64,000 bases of DNA from Acanthopleura granulata (GCA_016165875.1 JABBOT010000007.1:15026740-15090739); one strand, 5' to 3'; numbered from the stretch's first letter, positions 20,010 to 34,975 are shown. Numbers and translations are program-made. The notes: generated by a model not told the origin, from the letters alone.

Positions 20010-23000
20010 GTACATTTTCTTCAGGAACTAGAGTTACTGAGAAAAGGATTAAACAAGTGAACAGACGGGTCTTATTTGTTCACATTTTGCAAAGCTACAA
20101 ATTAGATATGTCTCCAAATATAATGAATATGCATGGTTGATATATGGCACGTGCATCCAATGACAGCTCAAAGTCAAAAATGTGTAAGTGATGACCACGT
20201 TATTAGGATATCGAATAGTTACATGTAGAGAAAAGGCAACTACGTGTGTTTATCAGTTCACCTTAATAAATGTCCGGCAAATCCGAGACGAAACTTATTT
20301 TAAATCCAACTTCTTATAGATCTGACTGGAAGAGATAGCGGACAAATTATTCTGTTTAAAAGACAAGGTGGACACTCATGGTTAGTAGCGAATATTTTTT
20401 ATTGTTGGCCTATTGCATGGCAAGACTTGAAGCGCTTGGCTCATTCTGCAGTACATCTGTCACTGTGAGCAGGTTGGCAATCGACCCGAGCGACAGGGGC
20501 AAGGTTTCCCATCTGGTAGGAAAATGTCCTTTTTGACAGGGCTCATTAGGAAATGATGGGTCTGAGTGTAAGACGGCAAGAAGTCCTATCTGTCCGATGG
20601 GGAAAGTTGCAGTTATTGTAAATTTGAGCTTGTTGACCTTCATTTCGGTGATGTTAGCCACCCAGTCTCTGTTATAACATGAATGTACGTATAGTGGTGC
20701 TGCTAAACCGCAATGTCGAGAACATCAGATATGGCTTCAGTTTGACTGTATAGAGAAGCTAGGCCCTTCGATATCCTTGCCAGTGCAAGAGAGATCCAAA
20801 CGAAGAATTACACAAAAAAAAAACCATTGCCAGTTTGTTTAAGCCTCGTACGAGTCCAGACCTGGGGTTGAACCCCGAGTGATTCGCTTAAGAGTATATA
20901 ATGAGGATGCATCCCTGCGGACAATTCTGTTGATGTCAAGTGTTGTCCAGCTCTTTGCAGTTCAGTTTTTAAAAACACAGAAATTACGGAATAATTAATC
21001 ACAGAATCCTTACAAAGTACAAAAGTTTATAAATATCGCTACCCGTGTTTCTGAAACCCACCGAATCATGTGGGAAGCATTTACTGCGATTTGTCAAGAA
21101 ACATGTTTGATTTTTACATGCAGAACAATGTGCTTGTTTCAGCTTTCTGTTTAATCCACTGCACCGATGAGACATTTTGCAAAAGAAATGTTCCTTGTGA
21201 TTTGTCCGGCTATTTCCTGCTAGAATGTGGCGGAATCATGGGGGATAGAAGTTGTCAGCTACGTTTGGCAATAAACATCATCACCCATTTTATCATTTTC
21301 CTCCTCTCAACACAGATCCATAAAAAATACATTTATTAGAAATATCTGGTTCGGTCTACTAGAATTCCTTTCGTTTGACTCAACCGAAGAGTACATCTAA
21401 CTCTCCTAGAAATCATCACTATCGCATCATACACAGATGTGGTTTGTTGTTGATGGAAGAGGTGCGGCATGAATGCAGCCATTTCAACATGGGAATAGTT
21501 CATCTATAAACTAGATTTTACTGCCTTGAATTGGGTATATTCCTACTCAACAAATTGATAAAAGTGCTGCAGCAAAGTTTTGTCTCCCCTACAGTCCGGT
21601 ATGGTAATTCTGCAAGCTTCTCGTCAGCTTCTAACGCCTTGCCCTTGGCCAATCTCCGCCACACCTTTGGCATCAATATCGATACGGCATGAGCAGAGAA
21701 TTCTAGACAAACACTACAGGCAGTCTGGAACTGGCAGCCATATAAAACGTCCAGTTATGCCGTTTTAAAGTGTTTACCTTCACCTACGTTACACAATGCG
21801 TCTAGCATGTTTAGAGCCTGTCCTGATCGAAACTAAATGTTCCAAAAATAAAATAAGAACCAAAACTAAAGCGGCAGGCGAACAAAAAATCTCAAGCACT
21901 GTGCTGAAGACACCTGTAACAGCGTTCCACACAATCTGCCTCCATGTCATTTTCATCCGACGGGCTTACAATGATAACCTCTGACTGTATAATTAGCTTT
22001 AGTTCCTGACTCGCACAGCCGCCTCTGCTACCGAATTTTAGCCGCTTCAGGGAATACATCTATTATGTGAGGTTAAAACAACCAGGCCGGTTTCACAATC
22101 CTCCAGCAGAATTATGTACATATATCAGTAACTAACAAGGTATAATCGGTACTTCTTATGAAACAGAGCATTGTGGAAGTTAAATGTACGTGGCGGAAAG
22201 AGGATCTTTGAATCTCCAAATTCTCCTCCAGCATTTCAAACAATTTATTTATTTAGAGCATGAAAAGTTATATGTACAAGAACCGTGAACAATCCCAGTT
22301 TGTGTTATTTATTAAAAATTCAACCACTCCTTCCTTGATAATCGTTGACTATGTTTAATCCCATGAAAGTGGCGTAACGAATGACAATTATCCACCACCA
22401 CCCATAATCAATCAGGATAAAGAATGTGACCTTGATGCTTGATGTTGGCCATGGACAGGACACTTTCCGTAGGGGATGCTTAGCCGAGGCCACGCAACAA
22501 CAGGTGTCTAGTTTATTAGCCCATCACAAAGGTTTGTAACCGGATTCTCCACAAAATATCCTCAGCGACTAGGTACTTTCGCCGTCGCCAATTCTGTCAC
22601 ACTGCCATGTACATTTAGATGCACCGTCTCTTATAGAACCGCGGGTGCTTGGCAAACTCATTCTGAGTACGTCCTTCAAGCCGTGAACGGATGCTTTCAC
22701 TTTGGCAAATACTTGTATATAACATTATTTATTTTAAACGTATTTAACGTTTTCCCACTGGTGTCAATCTGTACCGCTTGATGAAAACCAGGCTGAGAAT
22801 TTAACACCCTTGTTCAAGAGCCAAGAGACCTTTTCAGTTGGTGTCACTCTGTACCTCTTGAAGAAAACGATGTTGAGTAATGAACATCTTTGTGCAATGC
22901 CAATTTTGGAATAAAGGCTCGTTTGTTTGAGATCGTTTGTTGGGGACCTGCAATAATGCACATGTGATGTGACACACACGGTGTAATGTTATAAAACTCT

Positions 23001-26000
23001 TCGTGTTATATAATATAACTTCAGACACACATGTGCATAAACGTTGGAAGTAATTATGTCATCACGTGATCGGCTTGTAACCAAGAGACCCTCATAAGAG
23101 ACCTGCTACTAATTCACACGCCCTTACGACTTACCAAAGGAGGTGGGTTTCCGTCGCACACTGCGCCGTAACCTATCCCAATTACCTGTACAGTCGTACA
23201 GATTCAGTAAAACATTGGAATGAGCTCAGGATGATGCATACACCTGTTATAATGGGGGTTAACTTTTGCAAAGCTCGGGGACTGGTTTTGTTACATCACA
23301 CGGAAGATTTTATCACATTACACGATGATATTACATAACACGGTAATTTTTGGCTAAATTACATTGTGAGTATTACATTTCTCGTGTATTATTACATAAC
23401 ACGGTGTAACAGGATCATCTAGAGACAGGTAAAATACCCATGCTTTCTTTAAAATCCATGGCCATCGGATGATGTATTGAATACCCAGCAAATGAACACA
23501 TATCTAAACCTCAGATATTAGCAAATGGTGAGGGCACAATTTCTGGTGGACATATCTTGTTCGGGGCAGCCAGAAACATACATATTGAATTACAGTTAAA
23601 CGCCAAGTGACTAACGGTTAATTCAAAGTGACCAGAGACTCCTGGGAATTGTCTCTTTTTGCACGTATTGTGAGACATTGGGCAGACAAAAAAGCTACGT
23701 TAGAGGACCTCCGCTGGTCCCTTCTTGTATTGGAGTAACATCCAGTTATTGAGAAACACACCGCAGACGGCGGAATGCTGGCATTCTTTCGACCGCACTC
23801 ACCCGCCGTCTTGGAACGGTCGATCAGCCGCTGTTCGTTAAAATCAGTTATATCTTTGCTATGTCACCGGGCAGACGTGCTGGGAATCCATGGAGTGAGC
23901 TAGACATTTTAGTTAACTTACAGAAACATATGTTCGTCTTTGCTAATGAACACTGGAGCATGCAGAGTAGTACGGAGTAGCAACAGGGCACGCTAAGGAT
24001 TTGCGACTTATGAGTGTTGGGATTTTTCTTTACTTATTGATAATTCACAGGGATTTTGCATTTGGCCGGTTATCGTTAATATGCTCGGAATAGTTCACTG
24101 GGTTGCTCTGGATGCTGCTCTTTCCGGATGTGATCTCGAATCGAACCATCTTTCCTGGAGAGCAAATTACGAATGGCTGGAGGTACATTATTACCGTTCA
24201 TTAACAGCTGTGGAACAGGAATAGTCTCGATCTTGGATTCTGTCGAACCCGTGTTCAGACTGAGTTAATGCAACATTACTAAACCAAATGGAAAACTAGT
24301 GCTAAGCGTCCTGTTGGACTTCGTGTATGCGTAAGGCCATTTGCTGAGACGAAATGATAATGCTCCAATAATTTCCGTCATGCATAACTTCGGTTAGTGA
24401 CCACGTCTAGGAAGGTAACGACTGGTACTGTGCAGTCACGATAACGTACTGCTAAATGGATCTTAGGCGTTTTATATGCTGGAATTCGTAATCCTAATTT
24501 ACTAGCAACGGGTACACAGTGAATTCGGATATATGAAGCTAAGTCTGTCTGAAGTGAAAGCTGCAAATTATGCAAGCAAAATGAAATATAAGAATATCGG
24601 TCCTAATGAAGTGTTCATGTACTAGGACCACTGAAGTATTCACACATTAGATCCACAGAAGTGGGTGGGACTGGTTTAATCACGCGGAAGGTTTCCGTGT
24701 TACGTGTTAATATAAATAAGAGTTCATCACATTTGAAGTTTACGCCTACTCGCCTAGACGTCACAGTTAACCGCGAACTCGTGGACAATTTCTTTTTTCT
24801 CCATAAAAAAAGTGATGAAACTTACTGAAGGAGAACGCCGCAGGGCGCTGATGTCCAATTGAACGCAAAAACGGGTTATCTGTTTCAAAGGGGTCGGTAT
24901 TTCGGAGCTGTTAGATAAACAACTTATGCAGTCACTGATATCGTGTGGAATTTGTTTGGACAACATTCACCACAGCAGTCAGGAATTTAGACATCGAAGT
25001 GAAGAAAGCCTCTCAAATACTCGCCACGAAAGGCGGCCTTCAAGTGAATGATCTGGGATGTATGGCACCGTCAAGATTTCTGTTCGAGAGAAGAGGAAAC
25101 TTCCAGAATTCAGTTGTTAGTGACAGCTACGTGTCTGGCGAAAGCCGTTGGTGATGCGAATGGAGAATTCCTATTCGTGTACTTTGACAGTCATTAAAAT
25201 CTCTCCAGTCATATCAGCGGCTGTGTTGTACAAATGAAATCCCTAAAGTTTCGTTCATAAAATCGGCTGATATCGATTTGGTTTAGACACTACATGAGCA
25301 GTTCCAGCAAACTTTTGAAAAAGCCATGAATGTATTTATTACCTATTGAATATTTTACTGCACGGCAGCGAGCAAGGTATCGCTTTTTCGGACACCACAT
25401 GGTAAGTATTTTCTCTTTTCTTGATAATCAAATGTTTCAACGATGTAATTTTTTGCCCTCTATTTTTATACCAACTGCTAAAGGTGTAATGGATGGTACG
25501 TCATCACTTTCTTTCTGCGCTGCAGTGCTACTTTTGCGACTTGTTCCTAACAGATCTGGATGCAAGTTTGATTCCGAAACAATACATATACTTCAAGTAA
25601 AGTCTGGCTGTAACAGAATTCTTGTCACCTCTAAACTCATTGTCAAAACCTTGTGGACTTGGCAACTGAATTTAAACCACTGGCATGAGTTCTGTCCCAG
25701 ATGTAATTATCATGGCTTTACCCTAAGAGGCTTCAGACGCATCAAAATCATGTAAACCAAGCACTCATTATCAAATAACAACCGCAAACTAAACAAAGTA
25801 AATGTACTGAAAGAGCTTTCTTATCATAAAGACTAACCTTAACTACTGCGGCTAGGGGATGTTAAGCGGGGTATACTTGAGTGGTGGAAGAGTGTTTGTC
25901 TCCCATTTGGATTTTCACCGCGTTAAAAAATTGGCGGCATTTTTTTTTTCTTTTTTTGAGAAATCGCGTGGTTCTGGGAAAACGAGAATAAATAAATTGT

Positions 26001-26175
26001 TGGAAGAAAAGATATTTACCTCCACTGATATTTTGCATAAAATCTATCAGATTTTTTATTTTTTTGAGCCTTGAAACATAGTATCATTTTCTTGTCAAAT
26101 CTTAAGAGGATGGTATCAATTATGCTGGAATCTCAATATTTGTGCCTCTGTGATGTTCACAATGCCAAATTAACA
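20010..26175. other. Gene-poor stretch
   Basis: No supported gene. It holds the two-copy tandem at about 22.76 kb, a cluster of imperfect 'attacataacacgg' motifs near 23.28-23.41 kb and a weak exon-like frame at 24051-24180. An open frame of 141 codons at 25330-25755 matches nothing I know and has low-complexity composition typical of chance frames. Confidence 0.45.
22758..22902 (+). repeat. Two-copy tandem duplication, period 80
   Basis: ggtgtcaatctgtaccgctt at 22760 recurs as ggtgtcactctgtacctctt at 22840. The similarity continues through the 'tgagaatttaacacc' / 'tgagtaatgaacatc' part. Confidence 0.75.
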
Positions 26176-26412
26176 AAGGCGGGGCTTAGCGCACTAGCGC
26201 AGCGTAATGACCCAAGAGCCTCTGACCAATGTAGTCGGTCATGCTGTCTTCTCTCTATTAAAATGTGGGAAAGTCTAACAGCAACCTGCGGATGGTCGGA
26301 GGTTTCTCAAGGGCTCTGTACTGCTTCCTCCCACCAGGATGCTGGTCGCCATCGTATAAGTGAAATATTCTTGAATATGGCTTGAAAAAAATAAATAAAT
26401 AAATAAATAAGA
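26175..26412 (+). repeat. Near full-length SINE
   Basis: Head: ggcggggcttagcgcactag, then cgcagcgtaatgacccaaga. Core: cagcaacctgcggatggtcg and cttcctcccaccaggatgct. End: aagtgaaatattcttgaata and (AAAT)n. The region after the B box is diverged. Confidence 0.85.
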
Positions 26413-29400
26413 ATATTGCAAACGAAGTAAACCCTATTACGCTATGTCTAGGAAAGGTGTGAAAGTCCCCTTTGTGTCAGAGGTTTCTCGTCGCAGGACC
26501 TAAGCCCTTTATAATCTTCCAGGTAAATCAAACCAGTTGGCCTCATAGTCGACAAACAGCAAACAATATGTTCGTTGTTAAATAGCAGATACAGTGAATC
26601 ATTGAGTTATCTTTTTCTTCAAGACCTATGGCAACCACATAAGGGAGCAACTTCAGGGACGGATTCAGAAGTGTTTGTCAGGTTTGGATCGATCGCCACA
26701 AACATACATATATAAATATACGACAGTCCACCGGTTGTTAAGCGAGTCATGAATCTCTTGTTGAGAATCCCATTGCCTCTCGGGTTGGAGACATGGTGGA
26801 TAATTTTGCCAGGCTCGGAGTCTGGCCACCCGACGAATAGAGTGTTTGTTGGTAGCTGTTCTTGTGCAGTTAGATTATTTGCTTCGGGGCTCAACTTGGC
26901 GGTCTGATGTATACACCTTGTAGGCAAAAGCGCCTTTGGCTACCGCCTTTGCAGCCACTTCTCGGTCTGAACATTTCTCCAGGGAAATTACTCTTACTTT
27001 AGGTGTTAATGATATAACACACTGGTGTCAAACTGGGCAAGTAGAGTTGGATGTGCTCTAATCCGTTGCCCATTTATAGCATACGCCTTCGGGAATACCT
27101 CCGACATATTGCTGCCGTTCAGGAAACCTTGACGGCGAAGGCCGGATTATGACATTTTCTGACAGCCTTGCGAGACCTTTTTCACCTCCTTCCTGACGGT
27201 GTTTTGAAATGTTATTCACACTCTATATCGATTCGGGAGTCATCAACCTGCTGTCAAAGCTAAATCTGTAACATTGCGTCAAGTCATAATAATTCATTTA
27301 TTCTTTTTCAGTTTTCTTTTTCAACGTTAAAACCCAACCTTTAAGCAGGGCAAACGTTCTTATTACATACTCTGTCGTGACTTTCTGACACAAGTCGTAA
27401 CAAAAAAAAGTCAACGAAATTCAGAGTTTTATATCCAGTGACAGAAGAGTAGGATGATCTGGGTCAACTGCGGCTACAAGTCTGTAATTATATTAGAAAT
27501 CTGCCACGTATAAAATGCGGTAGTCGTGGTACAAGTATGCAGCATTTTTGTGAACACATTCTATGTAATAAACAAATAAATGAAGAAAGAAATCATCTCA
27601 CTGACAGGTGCATGATGTACATCGGAAAACATGTAGAATTCCTTCCCGTCATTGTTCGAGTGCTCATAAACCACTTAGATGATCCACAATCAACGAAGCG
27701 TTGCGATAGCAAAAGTCGCTAGTCTCTTCATTCGGCCCCCATTCCCTCGTTACAAAGAAAACCAGATTGGAATTAGAAGTCCAAGTTAAGTATGAAATGT
27801 AACGGCTTGCAATGACAGAAGGATCGGAGATCGCAATCGGACTGACCTAGAGTACCACAGGCGGGTTCGGCAAACCTTGAACGGAGAGGCCGGGTGTAAT
27901 CCTAGCCAATTTTTAGTGGCACCGCTTAGACTTAGCCTGACTTGGTCACGTATCGCTTGGTGATTTGCAGAGATTTTACCGGAGCCTTGTTTCCTCGAAT
28001 TGGCAACGTCTCACTAGGTTTTATTCTGTTGAATATCGGCGAATGTCTACCCAGTCAACAGGAATATGTTTAATGAGGCACTAGACATTGCACGGAACAC
28101 CTTCTCGGGGCAATGCCACGTTTCCTCCAAAACTAAGGCTCTCACAATACCATTGTCGTACAGCCTAAAGGCTGATTCCAATCTAACAAAACAACATATT
28201 GCAAAGATAAGCAGACATCATAATTTACACTCTACAGGAGTGTAATCTATTATGAAGACACTTAAAATTGCTTCCACTGAATGGTTAGAGTTCTATGTCA
28301 TCAGCAAAAGGATGATATAATTTGGAACACCCTTCGTACAGAATAACTATGCCCGCGAAGCTTTCAAATCTAAAAAGTCGATCAATTTTTAACATGCAGG
28401 ATTGTATCTGGGCCCTTTCAACAGAGCCTCCGGCCTGCAGACAGGTCATTGGTTACAGAGGTCACGTGATCGCTATGACGTCAGACGAAAGTAATCTGCC
28501 AACCTAATTCGTTGCAGTGTATATGTTTGTTAAGAAAAAATCGATGATAGTATATTTTTCTTCATATTTTTCTTATCTTGTGGATATGGGTGGAAATTTT
28601 CTGAGTCTCTAGCGTTTGATTTCGTAGCAGTCACGCACTTACCATCCTTATCGCTTTGCTTTAGCTAGTGTAAGCATCATTGTTTTTATACATGTTTTCT
28701 CCTTAAAACTCAGCTGAGACACATGAAATTTGTCTTTAACGGACATTTGGATTTGAAAACTGTAAATGCGACAAACCGTCATCTGACTACAACTTCCTCG
28801 AAAAGACAAAGTCCTTAAGCACGATATCCCAGCGCCTTTACCAATGGTCTTGTAAACTGACTGGCAAAAGAAACTATCTACTGTAAAACTGATCATATTT
28901 TCTTCGTTAGTGATATATTTCGTGCTGAGAGACATGAAATTTCCCTGAACATGATATATGTATAAAGGTGGATTGCATGGGATATAAATTCTATTTACCT
29001 CCTAATTGTGTTTCAATATCATAATTTCAATTTCCAAGAGCGTGCTCCAATGCATTGACAGGCGGGACCTATATGGCATGAATACAGCGTGTCATGGTAT
29101 TGATATGTGAATGTTTTGGTAAATACACTGTGAAATGACTAACGAGTTTAATGGGTGGTTAAACTTCAAACAAACGTGTTTAACAAATATACACACATGT
29201 TTCAGTATTAAACATAAGTGTCTAAAACATCTATATACGCCCATACTATTATGCTATAGTCTCGAAGTATTTAATATCTGATGCATGAAAGTGTTTACAA
29301 ACTAAACATCGAAGTTTTTACAGTGTGTACAATATTACACCTTACCAGAAAATAATGAATATTAGATTCAATGATGCGACACATGTTCACATTACAGGAA

Positions 29401-29828
29401 CCTTTGCTTTCGGTGAACAGTTTATAATTTTGTAAGGTTTTTTTTGCGATGGGTTAACGTGCTTGGAAAACGATGAAACATTTTAAGTCAGGTAAAAGTT
29501 TTGTTTATTTTTAGTTAGCTAATAATACTTCATGCTCATCAGTATAACACATAATACACCGTATCTTCTATTAGCAGTTTGTTGAGTGCATACTCCGCAG
29601 TCTTTGCAATGTCGCATTCGACTCAAGTTGTTACTGTAATGGAACCAGCATTAGATTGTAACTCAATCATCCAACTGACGTATATATCATCTGACATTAG
29701 TCAGAACACACATTGTTTTGACCAAGGCTGCGAGTAAATACTTTTAGATGAGCACCTTTATTAGGCGTAAATTGCCAATTTTCTGCAAAGTTCTTGATCG
29801 ATGTAGTTTCATATTCAAGCAATTTGCG

Positions 29829-30110
29829 GGAAATGATATATGGTTTGACTTTTTAATGACCAGTTGTCAAAGAAGTTTTAGTTATACGATGCGCATGATT
29901 GTATTGGCTGGATAATGAAAATTCGCCTGTCACATTATATAGCCAGTGTCTGTCAAATAATTTATTCTTGTTTAATAATCGGGTTAACTAGGGGAAATGA
30001 TATGATTTGGCTGCTTAATGAGGCGTTGACAAAGGATTTTCAAGTAAGTATATCAAGTGAGGGCTTTTATTGGCGAGGTAATGAAAATATTTCTGACATA
30101 TTACATACTG
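29829..30110 (+). repeat. Two-copy tandem duplication, period about 164
   Basis: gggaaatgatatatggtttg at about 29828 recurs as gggaaatgatatgatttggc at about 29992. Later parts also match ('ttggctggataatgaaaatt' and 'ttggcgaggtaatgaaaata'). Confidence 0.7.
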
Positions 30111-31614
30111 TATGTATAATAACAGAGAAATTCAACACTGACCTCCAGTCCGCTGTCCTGATACGCCATACTCCATACTGTCTAGTTTCCGAACCAGTTG
30201 GAAACTAATTGCGCAAGACAACGCCGTAAATCACGTTTGAGATCAAGTGACGTAATGATGAGATCACCTCCTGTCTTCCAGATATTTGGATGTTTATGCT
30301 GTTACTTCCATCTGTGCGCATTAAAAGCCGCATTTGTCTCAATTTGTCTCCTATTTTCTGCAATCCTCTCCCGAGTGTCCAGACGTGTTCCGCCATTACG
30401 CATTCTTGACGTTTACATGCCTCAATATTGACCGCTCCCTATGGCCATGTGAAGAGCGTTTCCATGAAATATTCCCAATGGAATTGTTTCTTGTGATCGA
30501 ATTTTGTAACGTTATATAATATTTTCAGCACTCCACTGGAAGCATGCCAATAAGGAGATCGCAGTAATAAAAATGTCTGTGGCCTTTGGGTATCCTTATA
30601 CACCTAGCTGCTCTGCCTGTGGAAAGGCCTTGATGCTGTCGACTTGAAACGCACTTACATCGTTTACGGGTGTACGAATGTGAAACTGGACGGTGAGATG
30701 AGACCAAACTTTTACTGCTCTTGATAGGTCGATAAGTGTAATTTTTCGAAGAAAAATACCGCCAGTCCTGTTACTGTGCCACGGCTCAATACGAAGAACC
30801 GATATAGGGGCAACAGATAACTAATATTGCTATTCGCACCCATTATTTCTGGCTCTTGTGCTAAGACAGTAAGTCGCAATTCGAGAATTGGAAAATGCAC
30901 TACGAAAACAAGTGCTTGTTTCCACAAAGTTCTGGTGTTCTTAAGCCTCGAATGTGACAAAGAGTGCTTGTGGAAGGCCCGCTTGGCGCTAAATATACCC
31001 GCGTATTTGCCGCTTATCGCGTTTTCCAGCAGCGTTTTATTTTCCAGCTCATCTCAGAATAAGAAAGTGGACTCTGTGTAAAAAAAAAAAAGAAAAAAAA
31101 ATTCCCAGTCGTACACTTTTGGCTTTTCCTATGTTCATGTGTTCTTGGATCGCACGTTCTAAAAAAGATACGGCTCGACGACCCGAGAGCACGGCGTCCT
31201 TTTCCACTGGAATGAATTGCATCACATCTGCCAGTATTGATAGACCAGTTTAGCTAATGCTGATTGTGTGTTGGGATGCCTAAGAGGTATTGAGAGATGG
31301 GTCCATCAACTGTTTGGCACATGGCCTAATCTGACGTGAAGGAGTGTATAGACTGTCGAAATACTACATTTCTGTCAAATCAGTGGAAAACGTGTTTTGT
31401 CCGGTGTCATGGTCCGACGGTATAACGCCATAAATATGCAAAATCTAAGACAAATATTTCCTTTGTGAACGACCTCGAGATCGGAAGGTTGGGTCATACC
31501 AAAGGCTCTAAAAATGGTACTGCTTGTCGCTCAGCACTGATAAGTTAGAGCAAGGAAACAGGACTGTGTCATTACATTGTGATTGGGTAGTGTGTCATGT
31601 CTGGTGTCTTCTAC

Positions 31615-31745
31615 ATGATGTTCCAAAGGGGGCAGCATTTCGACGGCATGGACTCACTCTCTCTATATATATATTCTAAGGGCTCCTCGTCGACATACAG
31701 CTGAAAAACTGTTGAGTGCGGCGTAAAACTCAAGCATGCATACGT
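31615..31745 (+). repeat. Tail of a second interspersed element
   Basis: Contains ccaaagggggcagcatttcg and cagctgaaaaactgttgag, then tgcggcgtaaaact. The 'gttgagtgcggcgtaaaac' ending is a frequent mollusc repeat tail in my recollection. Confidence 0.45.
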
Positions 31746-32875
31746 ACAGAAGTCATGACTCAAAAGGACACTGTACTGAAGACCGGCATTTGTTGGGCAG
31801 CTCCAGAAATATATCGGGAAAACGTGATTCTAGTCTTGTATCTGGCAAAATAGGGGAATAGTTTATGTGGTGTGCTCAGATTTCAAAAGCAAAGATCGTA
31901 TTTTATAACACACACGAACAAGCGCTAACAAGGTCCAATATTCGCATACCACTTGTAAGCCGTAATAAATAACGGTCCCAAAAGCTGCACCTAAAACCGC
32001 TACATGGCGTACGTGTGTTAAACGACATCTTTGCTGTAACTGTGTTTTTTTTAAATAATACTGTGGTCGATAACATAGCCAATAATGTACACCTGTCATC
32101 CCTCCGCAAGCAGGCACACCCTTGCGCTATTTATATTGTTTGTGTAATGTGCACGATGACTAAGCAATTTTATTTGGGATAAAATACCGAAGCATACACA
32201 TATATGGCTGAAAACTGGAACAGTATTTCAAGATAGATATTCCCCGTTCGACAGAAGCAATATGTCGCCTGATACACTTGTAAACGTTGACGGCACTTTA
32301 CGATGCTGATAGGGAAATATACCGAACTGAACTGAACTGCACTGAACGACCTGAACTGAGAGGGCCTTTAGGTATACAGTGATAACGCATGGCATCGCGT
32401 GACTAGATAGGGCCAGAGGCTTCAGTCAAAAGATAGTGAAAAAAAGTAAATCCCTTATACATGAACACGAGAGGGAATTCTCAGAAAGAAGTTAACATAT
32501 TCTAAAAGTGTTTCTAAGATAGCCAAGCAAATGATGCGCATAGAAACCAGGCCTCGGGAAAAGCTAAACTCATAGGATTCGACCGGTAGAACTCAACTTT
32601 CAAATTTCACAAATTCAGGGGAATGTTAATAGTTCGAACTCTCTCTGGTGACGCATTTTCTTCGCAGCTGCATTTGTGTGTGTTCTGTTACCGCGGCATT
32701 AACACATTCTGCTTTGAATGACCCGTTTCGTTTTTTAACTGATCACGCAAGTGATGTAATGACACGATTTACTGCGCATAGACAAGAGCATAGTACGATC
32801 TGTAGTAAAACCTTTACTACAGTCACTCCTCCGAAATCTGAGCAACCTTGATATTTCCTTCATAACAATGTAAAT

Positions 32876-33145
32876 TAACATAAACGACTACAGGATGTAG
32901 AATAAAACCAGACCAGCCAGGACTGGTGTGATAGTTGGCAAATGGTTACATGCTACGGGATAGATCCAGCCCTTTGTCAATTTACCTTTGTTAGGGTTTA
33001 AATCTAACTGTTCCCGTAAATGCTTAAATAGTAGCAATTTATTCCTCCATCCCCACCCCAGCACCGCGGCTTAATCAGAGAATTAGCCCAAAACGATGTA
33101 ATGATATTCATTACATTTTTAGACGTCGTTGGTTTAGATTTTCTA
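32876..33145 (+). repeat. Dispersed repeat R1, longest plus-strand copy
   Basis: Runs from cgactacaggatgtagaata, then aaaaccagaccagccaggac, through gttacatgctacgggatag, tttgttagggtttaaatcta and cgtaaatgcttaaatagtag, to cattacatttttagacgtcg. No coding capacity is seen. It may be a non-autonomous DNA element, but clear terminal inverted repeats were not found. Confidence 0.7.
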
Positions 33146-33364
33146 CCGCAATGCTGTGTTGTCGCAATTGAGCAATCACATGGAACAAAGGCAAATGGAC
33201 CAAGTCATACACCCATGCGCGCTACGAGCATGTTTACTCATCACAGTATCTCTGAATATAACCTTTGCTCAGTGTAACTGGTTCGAAACAAGTGGAAAAG
33301 TGCTGGCTCACTGGAACACCATGCCGAAGACATCAGACGCGATTTCCCATCCAGTAACATTATA

Positions 33365-33475
33365 TTGACATAAACGACTACAGGATGTAGAATAAAACCA
33401 GATCAGCTACGACTGTGTGATAGTTTGCAAATAGTTACATGCCACTGGACAGATCCGGCCCTTCGTCTCTGAATA
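33365..33475 (+). repeat. Dispersed repeat R1, 5' part only
   Basis: Repeats the first ~105 bp of the 32.9-kb copy (cataaacgactacaggatgt, then agaataaaaccagatcagct) less than 500 bp downstream and in the same orientation, so a local duplication is likely. Confidence 0.75.
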
Positions 33476-34975
33476 GGAAATACTGCCTTAAAGTCAAGCT
33501 ATAGAACAGATCAATGATACAGCAAGGCAAAGGGTAACACAAAGGTGTACCTTTTCATATACTTTACTACTCTTGGAAGAATGAATGGATATATATTAGT
33601 AACAGGTTTTGAGACTTGCCACTTCCAAAGCTCCCAAGATGACAATGGAATTGTTTATGGACTGACTAACTGATCAGTAATAGCAAAAACAGTGTCCCGG
33701 TTATCAAGCAGGTTCCACAGCTTGAGGCAGGCCGGGTGAGGTTTTACAGGAAGTCAAGACGTCATACATATTCCTGTAGTTTCTTTTAATTAAGTCGGCA
33801 AATTAGAGGCAAATTATCGTGCGTTTACTTCGTGAAAGGATTGTAAACACATTTCTCTTTGGATATCGCCAAACTAAATAATTTGGGAATGTCATCGGCA
33901 GTCTCACTAAACTGCCAAGGGCTTCTTTCGATTGAAATCGGAACATGTTGTCACGGGAATGAAAAGATCGCTGTTTTTCAGCGGACGTAAAGCCATAAAG
34001 CTGGAGGTCTCGGGTTAAAAGTGGAGTCATCCTATCAACAAAAACATATCAGCGTTTTCTTCCTGACTTTAGCCTGAAGTGTTAAATGTAATATCTCATT
34101 AGGCGTTCTATGCATTTGTAGAAGAACATGAGGTTTTCTGGTGACTCTAGATTCTAGATTTGTGCACCTATATAGTTTATATCAGTGCTACGTTAGGAAT
34201 TGTACTGAAGTAAAGCTCTAATTAAGCGAGGGAAGTCAGTCCCTATGTATGCTGGAGTATAAACCCCTGGGGCGATCAACGCCATATCTTTGTCCAATAA
34301 TCTTCGTAAACATCCTCTAGTTATGTCCAATTCCGTTTGTGCTCAACTGGCTGAAGTTGTCAAGCTCGAGTCTCATTACTTTTTCCCTCACACCGCTAAT
34401 CAGCCGCGCTTGAGCGTGGAGGAAATCGCCTGAGAGGCCGTGAGATTTCGCCTCGAGGGCAAAAGTCCAACATTCGTACACCACGCGTAAGAGTTTGAGA
34501 ACCCAGCCTTAATTGTTGTGATGCTTAACGCTATGGTATGCAGTATGCTACTGAAATCTACATTGACATGCCTACTAGAAATTTCACACAAAATAATTTT
34601 AAACTCTGAAACAATTAAATTTAAGTTTCACTGCATTGCCGTTCTTCTTTGCATGTAATGGTTAATTAAAGAAGATTCAGAAAATTAGTGATAAAAAGAA
34701 CTTATTTGGGAATCGAATGTTTTCTTGATCATGAGGACAGCTTTCCTAGGCTAGCTATTAGCAATTTGCTGTCATCATTAGTATGTCTTATCCCTTTGAA
34801 TGACGATGAGATTTCATGTCCTGTTATGTTTCACTGCATGTGACACTCAAAATAGAAACATTTAAACAATATGAAAAAAACACGAATTACAAAGAGTAAA
34901 CACAGACGGCGAGAACAGTTTGACAATTAGCCCCTGGTCATACCTAAATGATGAAAAAGGAGAGTTGAGATATAT

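Larger units (their letters stand above)
26413..32875. other. Gene-poor stretch
   Basis: No supported gene. It contains a half foldback arm near 27730, a weak SINE remnant near 28100-28160 (cgtttcctccaaaactaagg), the two-copy tandem at 29.83 kb, a poly-A tract at 31080 and a tail of another element near 31.7 kb. The frames are short and unrecognised. Confidence 0.45.

Noticed and set aside
25330..25755. 141-codon plus-strand frame
   Set aside because: The composition looks random and no motif is visible; without homology or RNA it cannot be supported.
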